This document shows positions 22,758 through 34,364 of a DNA stretch of 64,000 nt, piece by piece (position 1 is the first letter of the stretch; the number at the start of each line of letters is the position of its first letter). The notes under the pieces are model-generated. The model searched no databases. It was not told the origin of the DNA and was given only the letters and a program-made list of their open reading frames with translations. Origin of the DNA: Helicostylum pulchrum. Its lineage: Eukaryota; Mucoromycota; Mucoromycetes; Mucorales; Mucoraceae. The position numbers and the translations under genes are program-made. The stretch is from the NCBI GenBank assembly GCA_025677825.1, contig JAIXMO010000016.1, positions 516,145-580,144 of the forward strand, in the 5' to 3' direction.

Positions 22758-24929
22758 ATGGACCAACTTATTGACCAAGACCTCTGGCAGGCCGCCAGCG
22801 ATAAAATTGACTGGTTTACCAAACCCACCTCTATACTCGGTTCGCGTCCTGGGCCCAACCCATATACCTGGTTCCCTAACGGCCAACTCAACACCTGTTA
22901 CAATTGCCTCGATCGTCATGTAAGTACATTAGGCAATCAGCCTTGTTTAATATGGGATTCCTCCGTTACCGAACTCCAGCGAACCTACACCTACGCTCAA
23001 GTACTTGACCGAGTTCAAGTCTTGGCTGGTGTTTTCCACTCGTACGGTATTCAAAAAGGAGATACCATTTTGATTTATATGCCAATGGTACCTGAAGCCG
23101 TCTTTGCCTTCTTGGCCTGTGCGAGACTTGGTATCGTACACAGTACTGTGTTTGGTGGGTTTGCTCCCAAGGAATTAGCAAAGCGAATTGATGCGTGTAA
23201 ACCTAAACTTGTACTTACTGCAAGTTGTGGCATTGAACCAAAACGCGTAATTCCTTACAAGCGTAAAGTTTTTATTCCTTTTTTTGTTGTTGTTGGTTCG
23301 TGCTTTTAATTTGTTTTTTTTAATTAGCTCTTTTGGAAGCTGCATTGAAACTATCTTCTCATCATGTACCTACTCGCATTGTATTGCAAAGACCTGGTCA
23401 ACAACGTGCCTTGATGAACTACGCTCAAGGTGACAGAGATTTCGATCAAGAGATGGAAAGAATTGAATCACAAGGAAAACACTTTAAACATTGTGTACCT
23501 GTTGGAAGTGACGACCCATTATATGTACTGTACACAAGTGGAACAACAGGTGTGCCAAAAGGTGTAGTGCGATCCAACGGTGGTCACGCTGTGGTTTTAC
23601 AATGGTCTATTGATTACGTATTTAACATCAAGCAAGGCGATACCATATTCACTGCTAGTGACATTGGGTAAAATATTATTTTTGTATATAATAAAAAAAG
23701 TACAATGAGATTAACTTTTTTTTTTCTTAGATGGGCTGTAAGTCACAGCTACACAATTTACGGTCCAATGTTAATTGGTGCAACCACCATCTTATACGAA
23801 GGTAAACCAATCGGTTCACCTGACGCCGGTACATTCTGGCGCCTAGTATCTGACTACAAGGTCAAAAGTATGTTTACTGCTCCCACTGCTGTGCGTGCCA
23901 TTGCTCGTGAAGATCCACAAGGTCTGTTAGCAAAAAAGTATGACCTATCCTCACTTACCTCTTTGTTTTTGGCTGGCGAAAGAAGTGATCCTGAAACATT
24001 AAAGTGGTGTCAGAATTTAGTGCATAAGGATTGTACAGTTATTGATAACTACTGGAGTACTGAATGTAAGTTTTTCTTTTTCTCTTTTGATGTGATTGTT
24101 TTGACGGGTTTTTTTAGTGGGTTCACCTGTTACAGCCACTTGCGCAGGTGTTGAAAAAGACGTAAGAGCTGCAGTGAAATGGGGTTCAGCAGGTAAACAA
24201 GTACCTGGTTCACGTATTGTTGTATTACAAGAAGACAGTTTACAAGAAACAACTGAACCTAACCAATTTGGTAACATTGTTTTAAAACTACCTTTACCAC
24301 CTGGTGCGTTTCCCGGGTTATGGGAAAATGAAGATGGGTACAAGACAAGTTACTTTGATAAGTTTCCCGGTTATTTTGATACAGGCGATGCCGGTATGAT
24401 TGATGAACAAGGGTAAAGTTTGATTTTTTGGTCTGAGCTGTTGTAATAACATCTTTTTTTATGCAGTTTTGTACACATTATGTCAAGAACAGATGATATT
24501 ATCAATATAGCTGGTCATCGTCTATCTACCGGTACCATTGAAGAAATCCTTATCTCTCATCCTATGGTAGCAGAATGTTGTGTAGTCCCTTTACCAGACA
24601 AATTAAAGGGTCATGTCCCACTTGGTATCCTCGTACTTTCTCATGGCTCTGTAGACGAGCCTACTCTACTCAAAGAGCTTGTACATGCCACGCGTCGCGA
24701 CTTGGGCGCCATTGCTTGTTTTGAAACCGCTGTAATTGTACCTAAATTACCAAAGACAAGAAGTGGAAAGGTATTGCGTAGAAGTGTTCGAGAGATGGTA
24801 GATGGAAAGAAAATTAATATGCCTGCTACAATTGAAGATGAAGACGCCTTATATGATATCTATGATATCTTGAAATCTAGAAATTTAATTCCAAGTGGCG
24901 CTCCTGGTCTTGTGAAAGCTAAATTATAG
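22758..24929 (+). CDS. Short-chain acyl-CoA synthetase (ACSS3/propionyl-CoA synthetase-like)
   Basis: This ANL-superfamily enzyme activates a short carboxylic acid (propionate or acetate) with ATP and CoA. Five exons (22758-23262, 23328-23667, 23731-24065, 24118-24412, 24467-24929) join in frame to 645 residues, normal for the family. The N-terminal acetyl-CoA-synthetase segment WFPNGQLNTCYNCLDRH is present. So are the P-loop-like YTSGTTGVPKGVV, the YWSTE adenylate motif, GYFDTGDAG and the C-terminal SRTDDIINIAGHRLSTG. The acetylatable catalytic lysine lies in RSGKVLRR. The ACSS3-type VHSTVFGGFAPKELAKRI supports placement near propionyl-CoA synthetases. No mitochondrial presequence is obvious and the start is the first ATG of the frame. 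It is complete and apparently functional. Confidence 0.92.
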
Positions 24930-24989
24930 TTCTTTTTTCCCACATATTATATATAAAGATATTTATTTAGACCTGTATGACAAATAATA
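24930..24989 (+). other. 3' flank of the CoA-synthetase gene
   Basis: AT-rich 3' flank, probably including the polyadenylation region. It joins directly to the second copy of the direct repeat. Confidence 0.35.
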
Positions 24990-25140
24990 AGAAAAAAAAA
25001 AGATGATTACGGGTTAAAAAAAAAAGGACAGTTTTATTTAATAAAAAAAAAAGTTGAGCTTCTCTCAGTTCCCAAATATAATAATACTTGGTTAACATGT
25101 CTTACCACGAGAAGGTGGAAACTCTTTCAAGACCCAAAAA
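24990..25140 (+). repeat. Direct repeat, copy 2
   Basis: Near-copy of 18700-18885 in the same orientation (GATGATTACGGGTT..., CTTCTCTCAGTTCCCAAATA, CTTACCACGAGAAGGTGGA). The similarity fades after GACCCAAAAAG, though AACTACAACCCCCT just beyond resembles the sequence after copy 1. Confidence 0.6.
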
Positions 25141-26916
25141 GTGTGTGTTCGTAATGAATAACTACAACCCCCTGTGGCCAAGTTATATCATTCCTCTAAA
25201 GTTAACCAACATAATCCAATAGATGATACATATAAAATGTGTGCTCGACTGCCCCCACCCGACTGTCTAGATGGAATAAGCGACAGAAGGATTTTTTACC
25301 TAGACTCCAGAACCGCAACAGGAATCAACTGGAAGGACAAGAAGAAGCTTTAAGACAAGTGTCACGTAGCGCAAGAATAGGTTTACAAGTTCGAAGATGG
25401 CCACTATGGCTGATTTCAATAGAGTAATCCCTAGCGTAGTAGACTCTTATCCATCAGTACTAACAAGTGTGAGGTAAATTACGTCTCCAGAAAACCAGAA
25501 AATGTGAGCCCAAGGTGTTGCGACAAATTCTCTCACCATTTTGCTACGATGCCAATCCACTTTCTTTAAAAAAAAAAAAGTGTATGCTAGCTTCGACGAA
25601 TCTTTTGTAACCAAACGAGTAAATTCCTGTATAACAGAATTAATGACACTTGCCCGACACAAGGATAATACAGAAAAGATAAAGGAAAAAAAAAAAGAAA
25701 AAAAGGATTTTTTTTACGCCCTTATATACGCGGCGTGTGAACTTTTTTTGTTTTTTTGTTTGTTTACAAACTTACTTGCATACTCCCATGATCAAGTGAA
25801 AAGGGTTTCTTTGCATCCCTTTTCTTTTTAAAAAAAAGTAGAAGTTGGTATATATTATATGTACAAAGACAGTTGGTTTGATTGATCAAAGTGTTGGGTT
25901 TAATAAAAAAAAGGGAAGAGAAAAGAGGTAGTTTTTTTTATGCAAGAAGCTGTGTAACAAAAATGGTGTATAAAAGTCACATCAAAAGAGTAATGAATCC
26001 AAAAATATTTCCCTCTTTTAAAAAAGCGAAATTAAACAGGTGGTTGGAAAAAATGTCACAGCTGGCTACATACCACATATGATTGGCTCTAAAATACCTA
26101 CTATATGCTCACTTGTGTAACAGCGTATGTTTTGCTTGGGAACAGCCATAGTCAGATTAATTTCCTAGTTCGGAAACGGAGTTTCCGCCAAAAATGTCAC
26201 TTTTTTGATTTTTGATCACTCCAATCCAGGCGCACCCTACTGTATATACGGTGGTTGTTCCAAGAAGAGTTGGTAGAGGGAAGTGTTACAATGACACGAG
26301 CGCTTTTTTTTTCTATACCGTGGCCTAACATGTCTAAAAAAAATTAAGTAGTTAAAAACAAATTTACTTGTACCAAGAAAGAGGAATACTTTACCTTGTG
26401 AAGTAAAAAAAAAACAGAAGAAGAAAGTGAATATAAGATATGGTAAAAAAAGATAAAAGACTTCATAAAAGGGGAAAGTCAAACGAGCATAGATCCTATG
26501 CTGTTAATGGTCAAGACATTCTATCTCTCTTCCCTTTCGGGAAAGAGTGTACTATAAGAATACCTACTTACACAATAGTACGTAATCCTATGGAGTGTGA
26601 GGTTCTCCTTTATATTTTAATAATAACATTTTATATCATACATATTACATACGTATACGATAGTATGATTTTATATCGTCAAGAAAAAAAAGGGAAGGTG
26701 TTTTGTTTACTAGCAGAGTCTTCCATATACATGTAAACGAGGGCTCAGACGCAACCCTTGTGTGTATTACTTCGGATGATTCCCGACTTTTAACGGTTTG
26801 TAACACAAGTGGCACTGGTTTGCTTCTACTATTTATGAGGAGAAAAAGTTTATTTTCTTAGCTTTTCCCTTTTTCTTTTTCAGTTTAAATAAACGTTAAG
26901 AAAAACGCATATAAAT
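25141..26916. other. Intergenic, with a Tc1/mariner-like terminus
   Basis: No gene is seen. Read on the minus strand, a segment ending near 26242 begins TATACAGTAGGGTGCGCCTG, then ATTGGAGTGATC. This has the form of a Tc1/mariner terminal repeat next to a TA dinucleotide. Inside it lies a perfect inverted repeat, CGGAAAC-GGA-GTTTCCG (26171-26187). No partner terminus or transposase frame was found. The last part is the promoter region of the Hsp70-like gene. Confidence 0.4.
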
Positions 26917-29900
26917 ATGGAAGAGGTACATGACCTTCATCAATACACCCATTGCGTAGCTATGCGTAAATATCTATACGATAAATAGCTACATATTTAT
27001 TAAGATTTTTTTTTTTGATGTTTTTGCTTAGATATGGGAAAAACTCATGTCACAGTGAGTATTTGGTCTACTTCTAACAGACATTTTAACCATCATTTCT
27101 TTCGTGAAGTAAAGTAAGTAAGTAGCAAGTTAAAAACGACATAGCTGGACGTAACATATACATATTCATCGATCTATAGGCTCGACTCTTCTATCTCCTA
27201 TGATAAGCAAACAGGAAACGTTAGAGATATTGATTGCAACCGTGAAAAAGAAGACGAAGATACCATAGTCATTAAGGGTTTTTGCGATAAGTTTTACGCC
27301 TTGTTTAAAAAGGACAAGGAAACATGGAACGAAGATGATATGTTTTTGAAGAAGGCAGTCTCTGATTATTTACCACTTGGTATGAAAGAAAGCATTGATT
27401 TATTTCATTACGCATTTATTGTTCCTTCTGAATGGGAAGAGGAAATTAGAGAAGATATTATTCGACCAATTTTTGTTCAATCAGGTTTGATATCAAATGA
27501 AGATCACCAAGATAGACTTTTATTTTTCTCGGATATTGAATCCATGTTTTACAATCGCTCTTTCGAGAGAGGAGAAAATACAATCTTGTGCAGACTTTCC
27601 CCTGATGAGGGAAAAATCACAGTAAAGTTCGATTTGATTCAAACTATGAGCACTCTATACGACTTTCCAAATGCAAAACTATTTCCAAAAGTTATGAAAT
27701 CAAGCTCAGTCTCTGTTATCGCGGATGATATTGAAGACCGTATAGCAGAATTTTTAAGGACCAATTTATTTTACGTGGCTACAGACGATGACCGAGTTGG
27801 AAAACTGTTAAAAGACAAACTTGCTCCTTTTGATGAAGATCGGATTATCAAAGCCATACTGAGACAAATGAGTCGTCAGCCTTTACCTTCATTGGTATGT
27901 ATAACTTGATGTAACTATCACAATTTTTAACAGTTTATCTTAATAACTAACTAGGATGAAGCGGAAATGGAAACAGGTACGGAACCAGAACCTTGGATAA
28001 TGTTCAAAAAGAGATGGATGTTGACTGAAGACCAGAAACAATTTATAATGTCACTTTCTCCTTTAAGTGTATGCGCTGGAATCAGTTCATTTCTCTTTGG
28101 CGACTTAAAAGGTATAATTTCGAATAATTCTACAAAGAGTTACGAATTTCTGTTAGTTACGGATAAATACTATTGTGAGTTCGACTCGTCTGAAAAGATG
28201 CGTTTAACATGGCTAGAGTATATATTGGAGTATAGTAGACGCTCTTTAAATTATATTGCTACATACATAAATCCAATGGAAAGCGACATTAAGCCACCAT
28301 TTCTCTTAAAAGGGGTCGGTATTGGTATCTCTGAAGCCATTAAACATTCAGATATGTATTGTAAGCCACATATAACTCAATCAGAAGTTTTAAGTACCTC
28401 TTCCTCCGTGTTTCTAAACTCCAAACCAGATGTTATCGTAAACTTGGGTATATATAACTGCCGTGAATTATTAAGCATTAACTAATATTTATACGAGTAG
28501 ATATATCATTCGGGTCTACCTTATTAACGTACTCACTTTTAAACGAAGACGGATTGATCCAGCAGATATTAGACCGCAATGATCTCATTGCAGACAAGTA
28601 GTAACGTATTTACATTATCTTTTTTTTTACTGCGCAAAAGCTAACCTAATTATAGTTTGCCTCCTTTGGGACGTTTCTATACTTTTTCAAATGCAACAAC
28701 ATTAAATTTTAAAGAGCAGTAAGTCTAGTAGTGACAGAATACGATGGTATGAATAATGTGTATTAATCTTTGTTCAGATTCATTCCATTTGCGGAGAGAT
28801 ACTTGCTAGGTGACTTGGCTGATTTTACTGCTGATGACGGTATTTCTATAAAAAAGGATCTATTGTTTGAAATGAAAGCTTTATTAAACAAAGAGCTTTC
28901 TAACGGAGAAGCATTAATATCAATCTATAAGCCGAAATATATCAACGCATTTATATTGATGTACATGATCTATATAAAAGAAGAGATATTGAACAAGTTA
29001 CCGGATCACTTGATATCCGACCATACGGATATGAAAATTGGGTATGCTATTTCTATTGAAGCAATGTTATTAAACAATACTATCGGTACCAAAGACATTC
29101 TTCAAGATATCATATTTGCAAGTGGATTAGTACCAAAGGACGATGACTCTAAAAAACTACGAATCACTACTCAAGGAGAAAGGATTTTGCCTGCTATTCA
29201 AAAGTCCTTGAAACTAGAATTATCACTCAAGTCTTATTTTTTAATATGCCAATTACATGAAGATTATGTACAGTTGTCATTACATCAAGTGGTAACAGCT
29301 CCCAGTTCAGAGGAAGAGGAGCAGGAATCAATCATTGTACAAGATGAAATACTAGACATTCCAAATATATACGATTCTCTGTGCACGAGTATGTGGCAAA
29401 ATCTCGTACAAGATAGTAGTTTAATTGAACTATGCAAAGTGCATAATACGAGCGATGATAACGAAATATTAGACCTGTTCTCATCAAAGACCAAAACAGA
29501 ACTCTTTGCTAATCTTAAGGGTCATATTTCAGACAATGTAAGAGTTGTAAAAAAAATACAATACACCTTTTTTTTCACTGACAGTTAGATTCTCGAATAT
29601 ATAGGTGCTTCAAAATAATCCTGGCACGCAAAGCACAACCGACACACATGCTGTAAAGCTAAATAGTTTCTGTAGCTGTAAAGTACGTTTGACAACCGCT
29701 GATATTATCGACGTCTCTTTCACTCCAGTTTTACAAGATATTGCCTGTACTCTGTCTGCCTCTTTGTTAAATAAGGAACTTTTTGGAAACTATGTAAATA
29801 TAGATTATATGTTTAGCTTTATACGCTTCAACAGTAATCCACAATTACAGTACGCATTTTCAAAAATACTAGAAGAGGAAGCCGACGATTTTAATTTGGA

Positions 29901-30566
29901 GTTAGGGATTGACACATCCTGTCTGCTCGTACCAGAGTTATTTAGCCAACTCTTACAGCCAGTTATCTCACAGCGACCATTATGCTACAAAGATTTTAAA
30001 ATTGGTGCCTTACAGCAAGTATGCAGTGAAAATTATGTTTTTCATATAGTTGAAGATGAATATGACGGAGTGTATCCTCAATATAAATCAAAAATAACAT
30101 ATACGGAAACTATTGAATGCGACTATCATGTTGCCTTCCCCTTTTTAAATAAAGGGGAATTAATAAGTAATGTTCGAACAAACAGACCCTTTTATTTGCG
30201 GAACCAAGAGAATAGTAGGCTTTCTGCTTTTAGTATAGGTAACAATATTCCAGAATAATGACATGTTAATGCGTAACTAACGCTGATTTTAATACTTTAG
30301 AGATATATAGATTTAAAACGATGAATTATTTAAATGATAATAAAACGCTTTCCCTCGATGATAACATTTGCCAAAGTGTCGATATTAAGACTGTATACTT
30401 AAAATATCTTTTTGACGAGGATGATGTGGACGTACCTGCGATTGTTTCCGTAAGATATGTATCTTATACTTCCTCTCTCCAGTTTTTTGTCAAATTAGTC
30501 GGCACGGGTACCAGAGATGAAGAATTAATTGAAACAGGCGAACCATTGACCCTTTCTAGGATTTAA
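26917..30566 (+). CDS. Divergent Hsp70/actin-fold ATPase-like protein
   Basis: Nine exons (26917-26965, 27032-27113, 27180-27894, 27955-28447, 28501-28597, 28656-28718, 28778-29537, 29605-30238, 30301-30566) join with matching phases to about 1052 residues without a stop. The start HCVAMHMGKTHVTVSIW aligns with the Hsp70 phosphate-1 loop (normally a/vDxGTT...). VNLDISFGSTLLTYSLL near residue 445 matches the phosphate-2 region. A helical subdomain of the Hsp70-like type lies between them. The phosphate-1 Asp is replaced by His and the TT by KT, so ATP hydrolysis may be lost or altered. The C-terminal 550 residues resemble no chaperone substrate domain I recognise. Similar divergent Hsp70-like proteins are abundant in Mucorales as I recall. 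An intact nine-exon gene implies selection. Its role is unknown. Confidence 0.7.
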
Positions 30567-30962
30567 AACTATAACATAAGCTATTTTACCTTTGCGAGAT
30601 ATGTTTTTTTTTTACCAAACATTACTTTTCTTCTTTAAATGAAGCTTATCTTTAAATAAATCCTGCTCAGTATTATCTAATTACGTATGAACTTTTTTTT
30701 AAGAACATGTTCAGCAAAACGCGTGGAGTATTATTTTTTTAAAAAAGGTGGGCTTGTTGCGTGAAATAAGTTGGAACAACAAGTGCAGACATTTGTAGAA
30801 AAATGATTAGCTGCAGTAGTGGCCGAAATCTGGAAGAGACCAACCTTTAAATCGAACCTACCCTTAAATCATGCCGCCCCAAAATAGAGCCGCTAAGTAA
30901 TATGGCACACTTTTTTTAATCGATCGTGTAAATTGACCTTTTTTTTTTCTTTTCAGTTAAAA
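30567..30962. repeat. Repeat-bearing leader of the PD-(D/E)XK-like gene
   Basis: AAGTTGGAACAACAAGTGCA at about 30768-30787, with AAAAATGATTAG, has a near-copy at 33673-33708. CAGTAGTGGCCGAAATCTGG (30814) recurs at about 13.9 kb. AATCGATCGTGTAAATTGACC at 30919 resembles 34152-34176. A strong acceptor (polypyrimidine tract then CAG) ends six bases before the next ATG, so an upstream non-coding or coding exon is likely. Confidence 0.5.
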
Positions 30963-31574
30963 ATGTCAAAGGAGGTGATACGACACCCCGGTGTTTTAAA
31001 CATCATTACCAAAGCACTTGTAAATGTCGAAAACGAGTATATCTGTAGCAATACAGATTGGCCTAACGGCATACGATCAGATTTTCTACTTGAGCCTCGC
31101 TCAAACAAAAACCTCCCACCAATCATCATAGAGTTTCATATGAAGAGAGCGGTAAACTATTGTTTACAAGCTTATAAAAGATTCGATAGAGGCCCGATTT
31201 TACTTATTGTCGCAATCAATCCTCTTCGTGGCGATTTTTCAAAATGTATAAAAAAATGCGCAGATCTCTCTCTTTACAAGGCAATTTGTAATTATTGGGC
31301 AGACTGTTGCTACATCGATGACGAAAACAGCGTCCTCAATTATATCACTGGTCAGAGCAATCAATTGAAACAAGCATTCGATATGTTGAAAGATGATTCA
31401 AAGTCAAGAAGCGACGTACAAGATTTCGTGTCTAAATTTTTTAAATTCGGTGCTCAACAAAAAAGAAGAATTAAAGAACTTGAAGACGATGACACCGTTT
31501 CTGATATTAATGCTAATCTCGAAGACAACCAAAGCAACGGAATTCGTTACCAGCTTCAAAAATTAGCGAATTGA
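30963..31574 (+). CDS. PD-(D/E)XK nuclease-like protein, possibly transposon-borne
   Basis: A 203-residue open frame. The pattern SDFLLE (Asp40), IIIEFHMK (Glu57 and His59), then YCLQAYKRF and LIVAIN fits a PD-(D/E)XK core. In that core D-x(n)-E-x-[K/Q/H] is followed by a helix with Q/R and Y; here the usual Lys or Gln is replaced by His. Downstream comes YKAICNYWADCC and a charged C-terminal helix (FGAQQKRRIKELEDD). The ATG at 30963 lies six bases after a splice acceptor, so the real protein may be longer at the N-terminus. Repeats shared with other islands flank it on both sides. It could be the nuclease gene of a mobile element or a domesticated derivative. The assignment is by pattern only. 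Confidence 0.5.
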   Translation: MSKEVIRHPGVLNIITKALVNVENEYICSNTDWPNGIRSDFLLEPRSNKNLPPIIIEFHMKRAVNYCLQAYKRFDRGPILLIVAINPLRGDFSKCIKKCADLSLYKAICNYWADCCYIDDENSVLNYITGQSNQLKQAFDMLKDDSKSRSDVQDFVSKFFKFGAQQKRRIKELEDDDTVSDINANLEDNQSNGIRYQLQKLAN

Positions 31575-32116
31575 AAAAGGCTTACGTATGAATTGGAGCT
31601 CATGCTCTGAAGACAGAAAAAAGGCACTCGATTGGAAGTATACAAATGCGGGAAGCCTTCGAAGCCAGTTTTAGAGATTCCAAAATAAAAATAAATAATA
31701 AAAATATTTCATCCAAATTTTAATGCTTTTCATTACTACTTTTATCAACTACGTAACAGAGACCTGCCCAATAATACTCACATACAGCCTTATAACGAAG
31801 AGACTTGATACTTTTTTTTTTTGTATGGGAACCGAAATTCCGTTTTTATTTACAGTCCTTTAAATGTCACAATGAGGGTACTAAAGTATTTACAAAGAAA
31901 AGGGGATAGAATAAAAAGAAAATAAAAAGAAAATAAAAATTGAAGTCGTCAAACAGACTTCTATTACTTTTACTATTCGTCGTCGAGTTGCATTTCAGAA
32001 TTGAGTTGATTCAGAGTTTTGGTGTTGGCGATGATGATTTTTGCGGAGATAAATGGAGTGCTATCAAAGAAGAGTACATACAAATATTTGATACGTGTTT
32101 AATTCAGGAAGTGAAG
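31575..32116 (+). repeat. 3' flank with dispersed terminal-like repeat
   Basis: GTATGGGAACCGAAATTCCG plus TTTTTATTTA at 31822-31852 is nearly identical to 50970-51001. It lies about 250 bases after the PD-(D/E)XK-like frame and, at the other site, after a decayed gene copy. It may mark the end of a mobile unit. A 61-codon frame at 31940-32125 without an ATG start is not called as a gene. Confidence 0.45.
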
Positions 32117-33352
32117 CTACTGTGAAATCCCCTTTGAAATGTTTTGGCGAGGATAACGATAAAATGGTAGGAAAGAGGGAGTGCCTGTAGAGAAAATGTG
32201 GGATGTAAAGATATTGAACCATATAGGATTTTTAGAGTGGCAAGTGAAAAGAAAGTGATCCACTGTTTCTTCAGATATTGAGGTGGACAAACAGAGGAGG
32301 CAATTTTGTGATTCGGTTTTATTGGGAAAGAATCTACGTAATATAGATTTTGTTGGTGTTTTTGTTGTTTGTTGCGGATGGCTCCCTACCAAATAGTTCG
32401 AGCTGGTAAAGGAATTTCGAGTTGCTAAAATTCTAAACATTTTCTAGGATTGACGATCAGTGGTAGTTGTGAAGGAGGTGAGATGAGGCCTTTGTAATAT
32501 TTTATAAAAGTGACAGCCCATTTAGTTGTAGGATTAGGATTGGTGCGAATAGCAGAAGAGATAGACGATAGTTCCAAGTATCTGGAAGTCGAGAGTTCGG
32601 GCGGTATGTAAGGAGAGAGAAGACACTGAGCCGCAAAGAAAGGGTGAAATAATATTTTTCGCTGCAGGATAAGAATTATCACAAAACGGGATATTATGCG
32701 AAGACGAATAATTGCTGTCTCTAAAGAGCGTACGCGAAGGACTTGTCGATCAAGTTCGAATAAAAAAAAACATCAAATATGAGAAGTTTTTTGACACCTG
32801 GGTAACTCTGTAGCAGTTGTTGAGGTATATTAAAAGTAATAAAAGCCGGATGAGACTCCGGAAGAGGATGGGTAATTATATATAGAAAGGGGAAGGAAAG
32901 GAAGGTAGAAGCATTAAAATGATAACGATCAAAAGAACGAGGTAACATGTCAATGGTGCGAAAGAATTTATTAAAAATGTTTAAAATTTTGAAATTACCA
33001 TTAAAAGCTTTAGGAGATTGCTAAGGAGAAAAGCGACAGAAAGAAAATATCAGTGGGAAGAGGTACGATGGAAATTGAGACTAGTGAGAGAGCGTGAGAG
33101 GGTCACTGGCGATTGATCTGAGACTAATAGAGGTCGAACTTATCGCTATTGAAGAGCATTTTGCTGTTTAACCGGATCAAGGATATTAGGGCCGCCTTTG
33201 GAACGACGTATTTGAATAGTGTCGAAATCTAATCTAGGAAAAATATTGTGATTAATAAATTGAGTGCCAGTACTACGTATAGTAAAAAGTTGAGCTTTGG
33301 TGAATATAAGTAGGGATAAAAAAAAACAGAGGATATTAGTGGAATAAAACAC
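32117..33352 (-). mobile_element. Decayed non-LTR retrotransposon (LINE), 3' part of pol
   Basis: Minus-strand frames encode the tail of a LINE polyprotein in the expected order. IRRSKGGPNILDPVKQQNALQ (33150-33200) is the typical segment after the reverse transcriptase. Middle fragments at 32425-32948 follow. A zinc-knuckle-like segment, CLLCLS...ETVDHFLFTCHSK, lies at about 32230-32310. The fragments are in different frames with several stops, and no reverse-transcriptase catalytic core or endonuclease remains. It is a dead, 5'-truncated copy. Confidence 0.65.
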
Positions 33353-34364
33353 AGCGAAAAAAAAAATATGCTTTATTTTTATACGAGTAATTATAATACC
33401 TATAAAATTATTATTGATAATGAAAAAATGCGAGTTAAAATGTCCTTTATTTCATAACGGAAGGTTATTTTATCACGATTGTCGTAAAATAAATGTCATT
33501 CTTTCTTTTCAATAGTCTGCAGGACAAAAAAAAAAGGATGTATTTCCAGGTAGATGAAAAATATTTAGCCGAAAAGTGATGGTTAATACACTTGTTTATT
33601 TCGCGTTTAGGCTGTTATTATTTACACGTTTAGTTTGGTTTTATCCGTGTAAAAAGAAAACCTGTACGAATCGAGCTGGGACAACAAATGCAATAAAAAA
33701 TGATTAGGGGTGCTTTCAAGCAAACCAGTCGAAATGGCTTTACTTAAAAGCCATTCGTTGAGAATAAACATATCCTAAAATTAATTATTGCTAAAATAAT
33801 AATATGAGAATCACTAGTATTTATATAATAGCCGGTACAAAAAAAAAACGCTAAAAAAGCCATTCAAAAATTTGTTTGAAGGTACTCTAATTAGTACGAG
33901 TATTATGAAGTAAATGATAGGTTATAATTACGCCATGATGAGTAAATAATTACATCAGTAAATAGACGCCCTATTTTATCAGTTATTTATTTCCTTTTTT
34001 TTTTCTTCTTTCGTCTTCTCTCGTTATTTTGCTTTGATTTCATGTTTTCTTTTTTATTTAATTTTATGCTCGTACACAAACCGATACAGTTCCTCTTAGA
34101 GTAATGGTCATTTATAAAGGTAAGTGAAAAAATTAATAAGGCCTTTTTTAATCGACCGTATAATAATTGACCGTGTATCCAGAATTCCCTCTTTGAAGGC
34201 GTTTAAAAAACCCCCCACTCCCTTTGTCATTTAAATATGAATACCTTGAACTTAACGCAAGACAAAGACAAAAAGGCAGTATTAAAATATGACATTTACG
34301 GACAAGATGATTTTTTTTTTTACGTGATAAAAATTCGGCGACCATGGGCATTTGGTCCTGATGA
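33353..34364. repeat. Repeat-rich spacer, dispersed gene-family copy 3
   Basis: The segment GCTGGGACAACAAATGCA at 33675 repeats 30768. From 33930 to 34135 the promoter-like CATCAGTAAATAGACGCCCTATTTTATCA and an exon ending at a donor (ATTTATAAAGGTAAGTG) match the other family copies. AATCGACCGTATAATAATTGACC at 34152 resembles 30919. No intact frame is present. Confidence 0.4.

Noticed and set aside
31940..32125. 61-codon leucine-rich frame resembling a signal peptide
   Set aside because: No ATG start; lies in repeat-derived flank.
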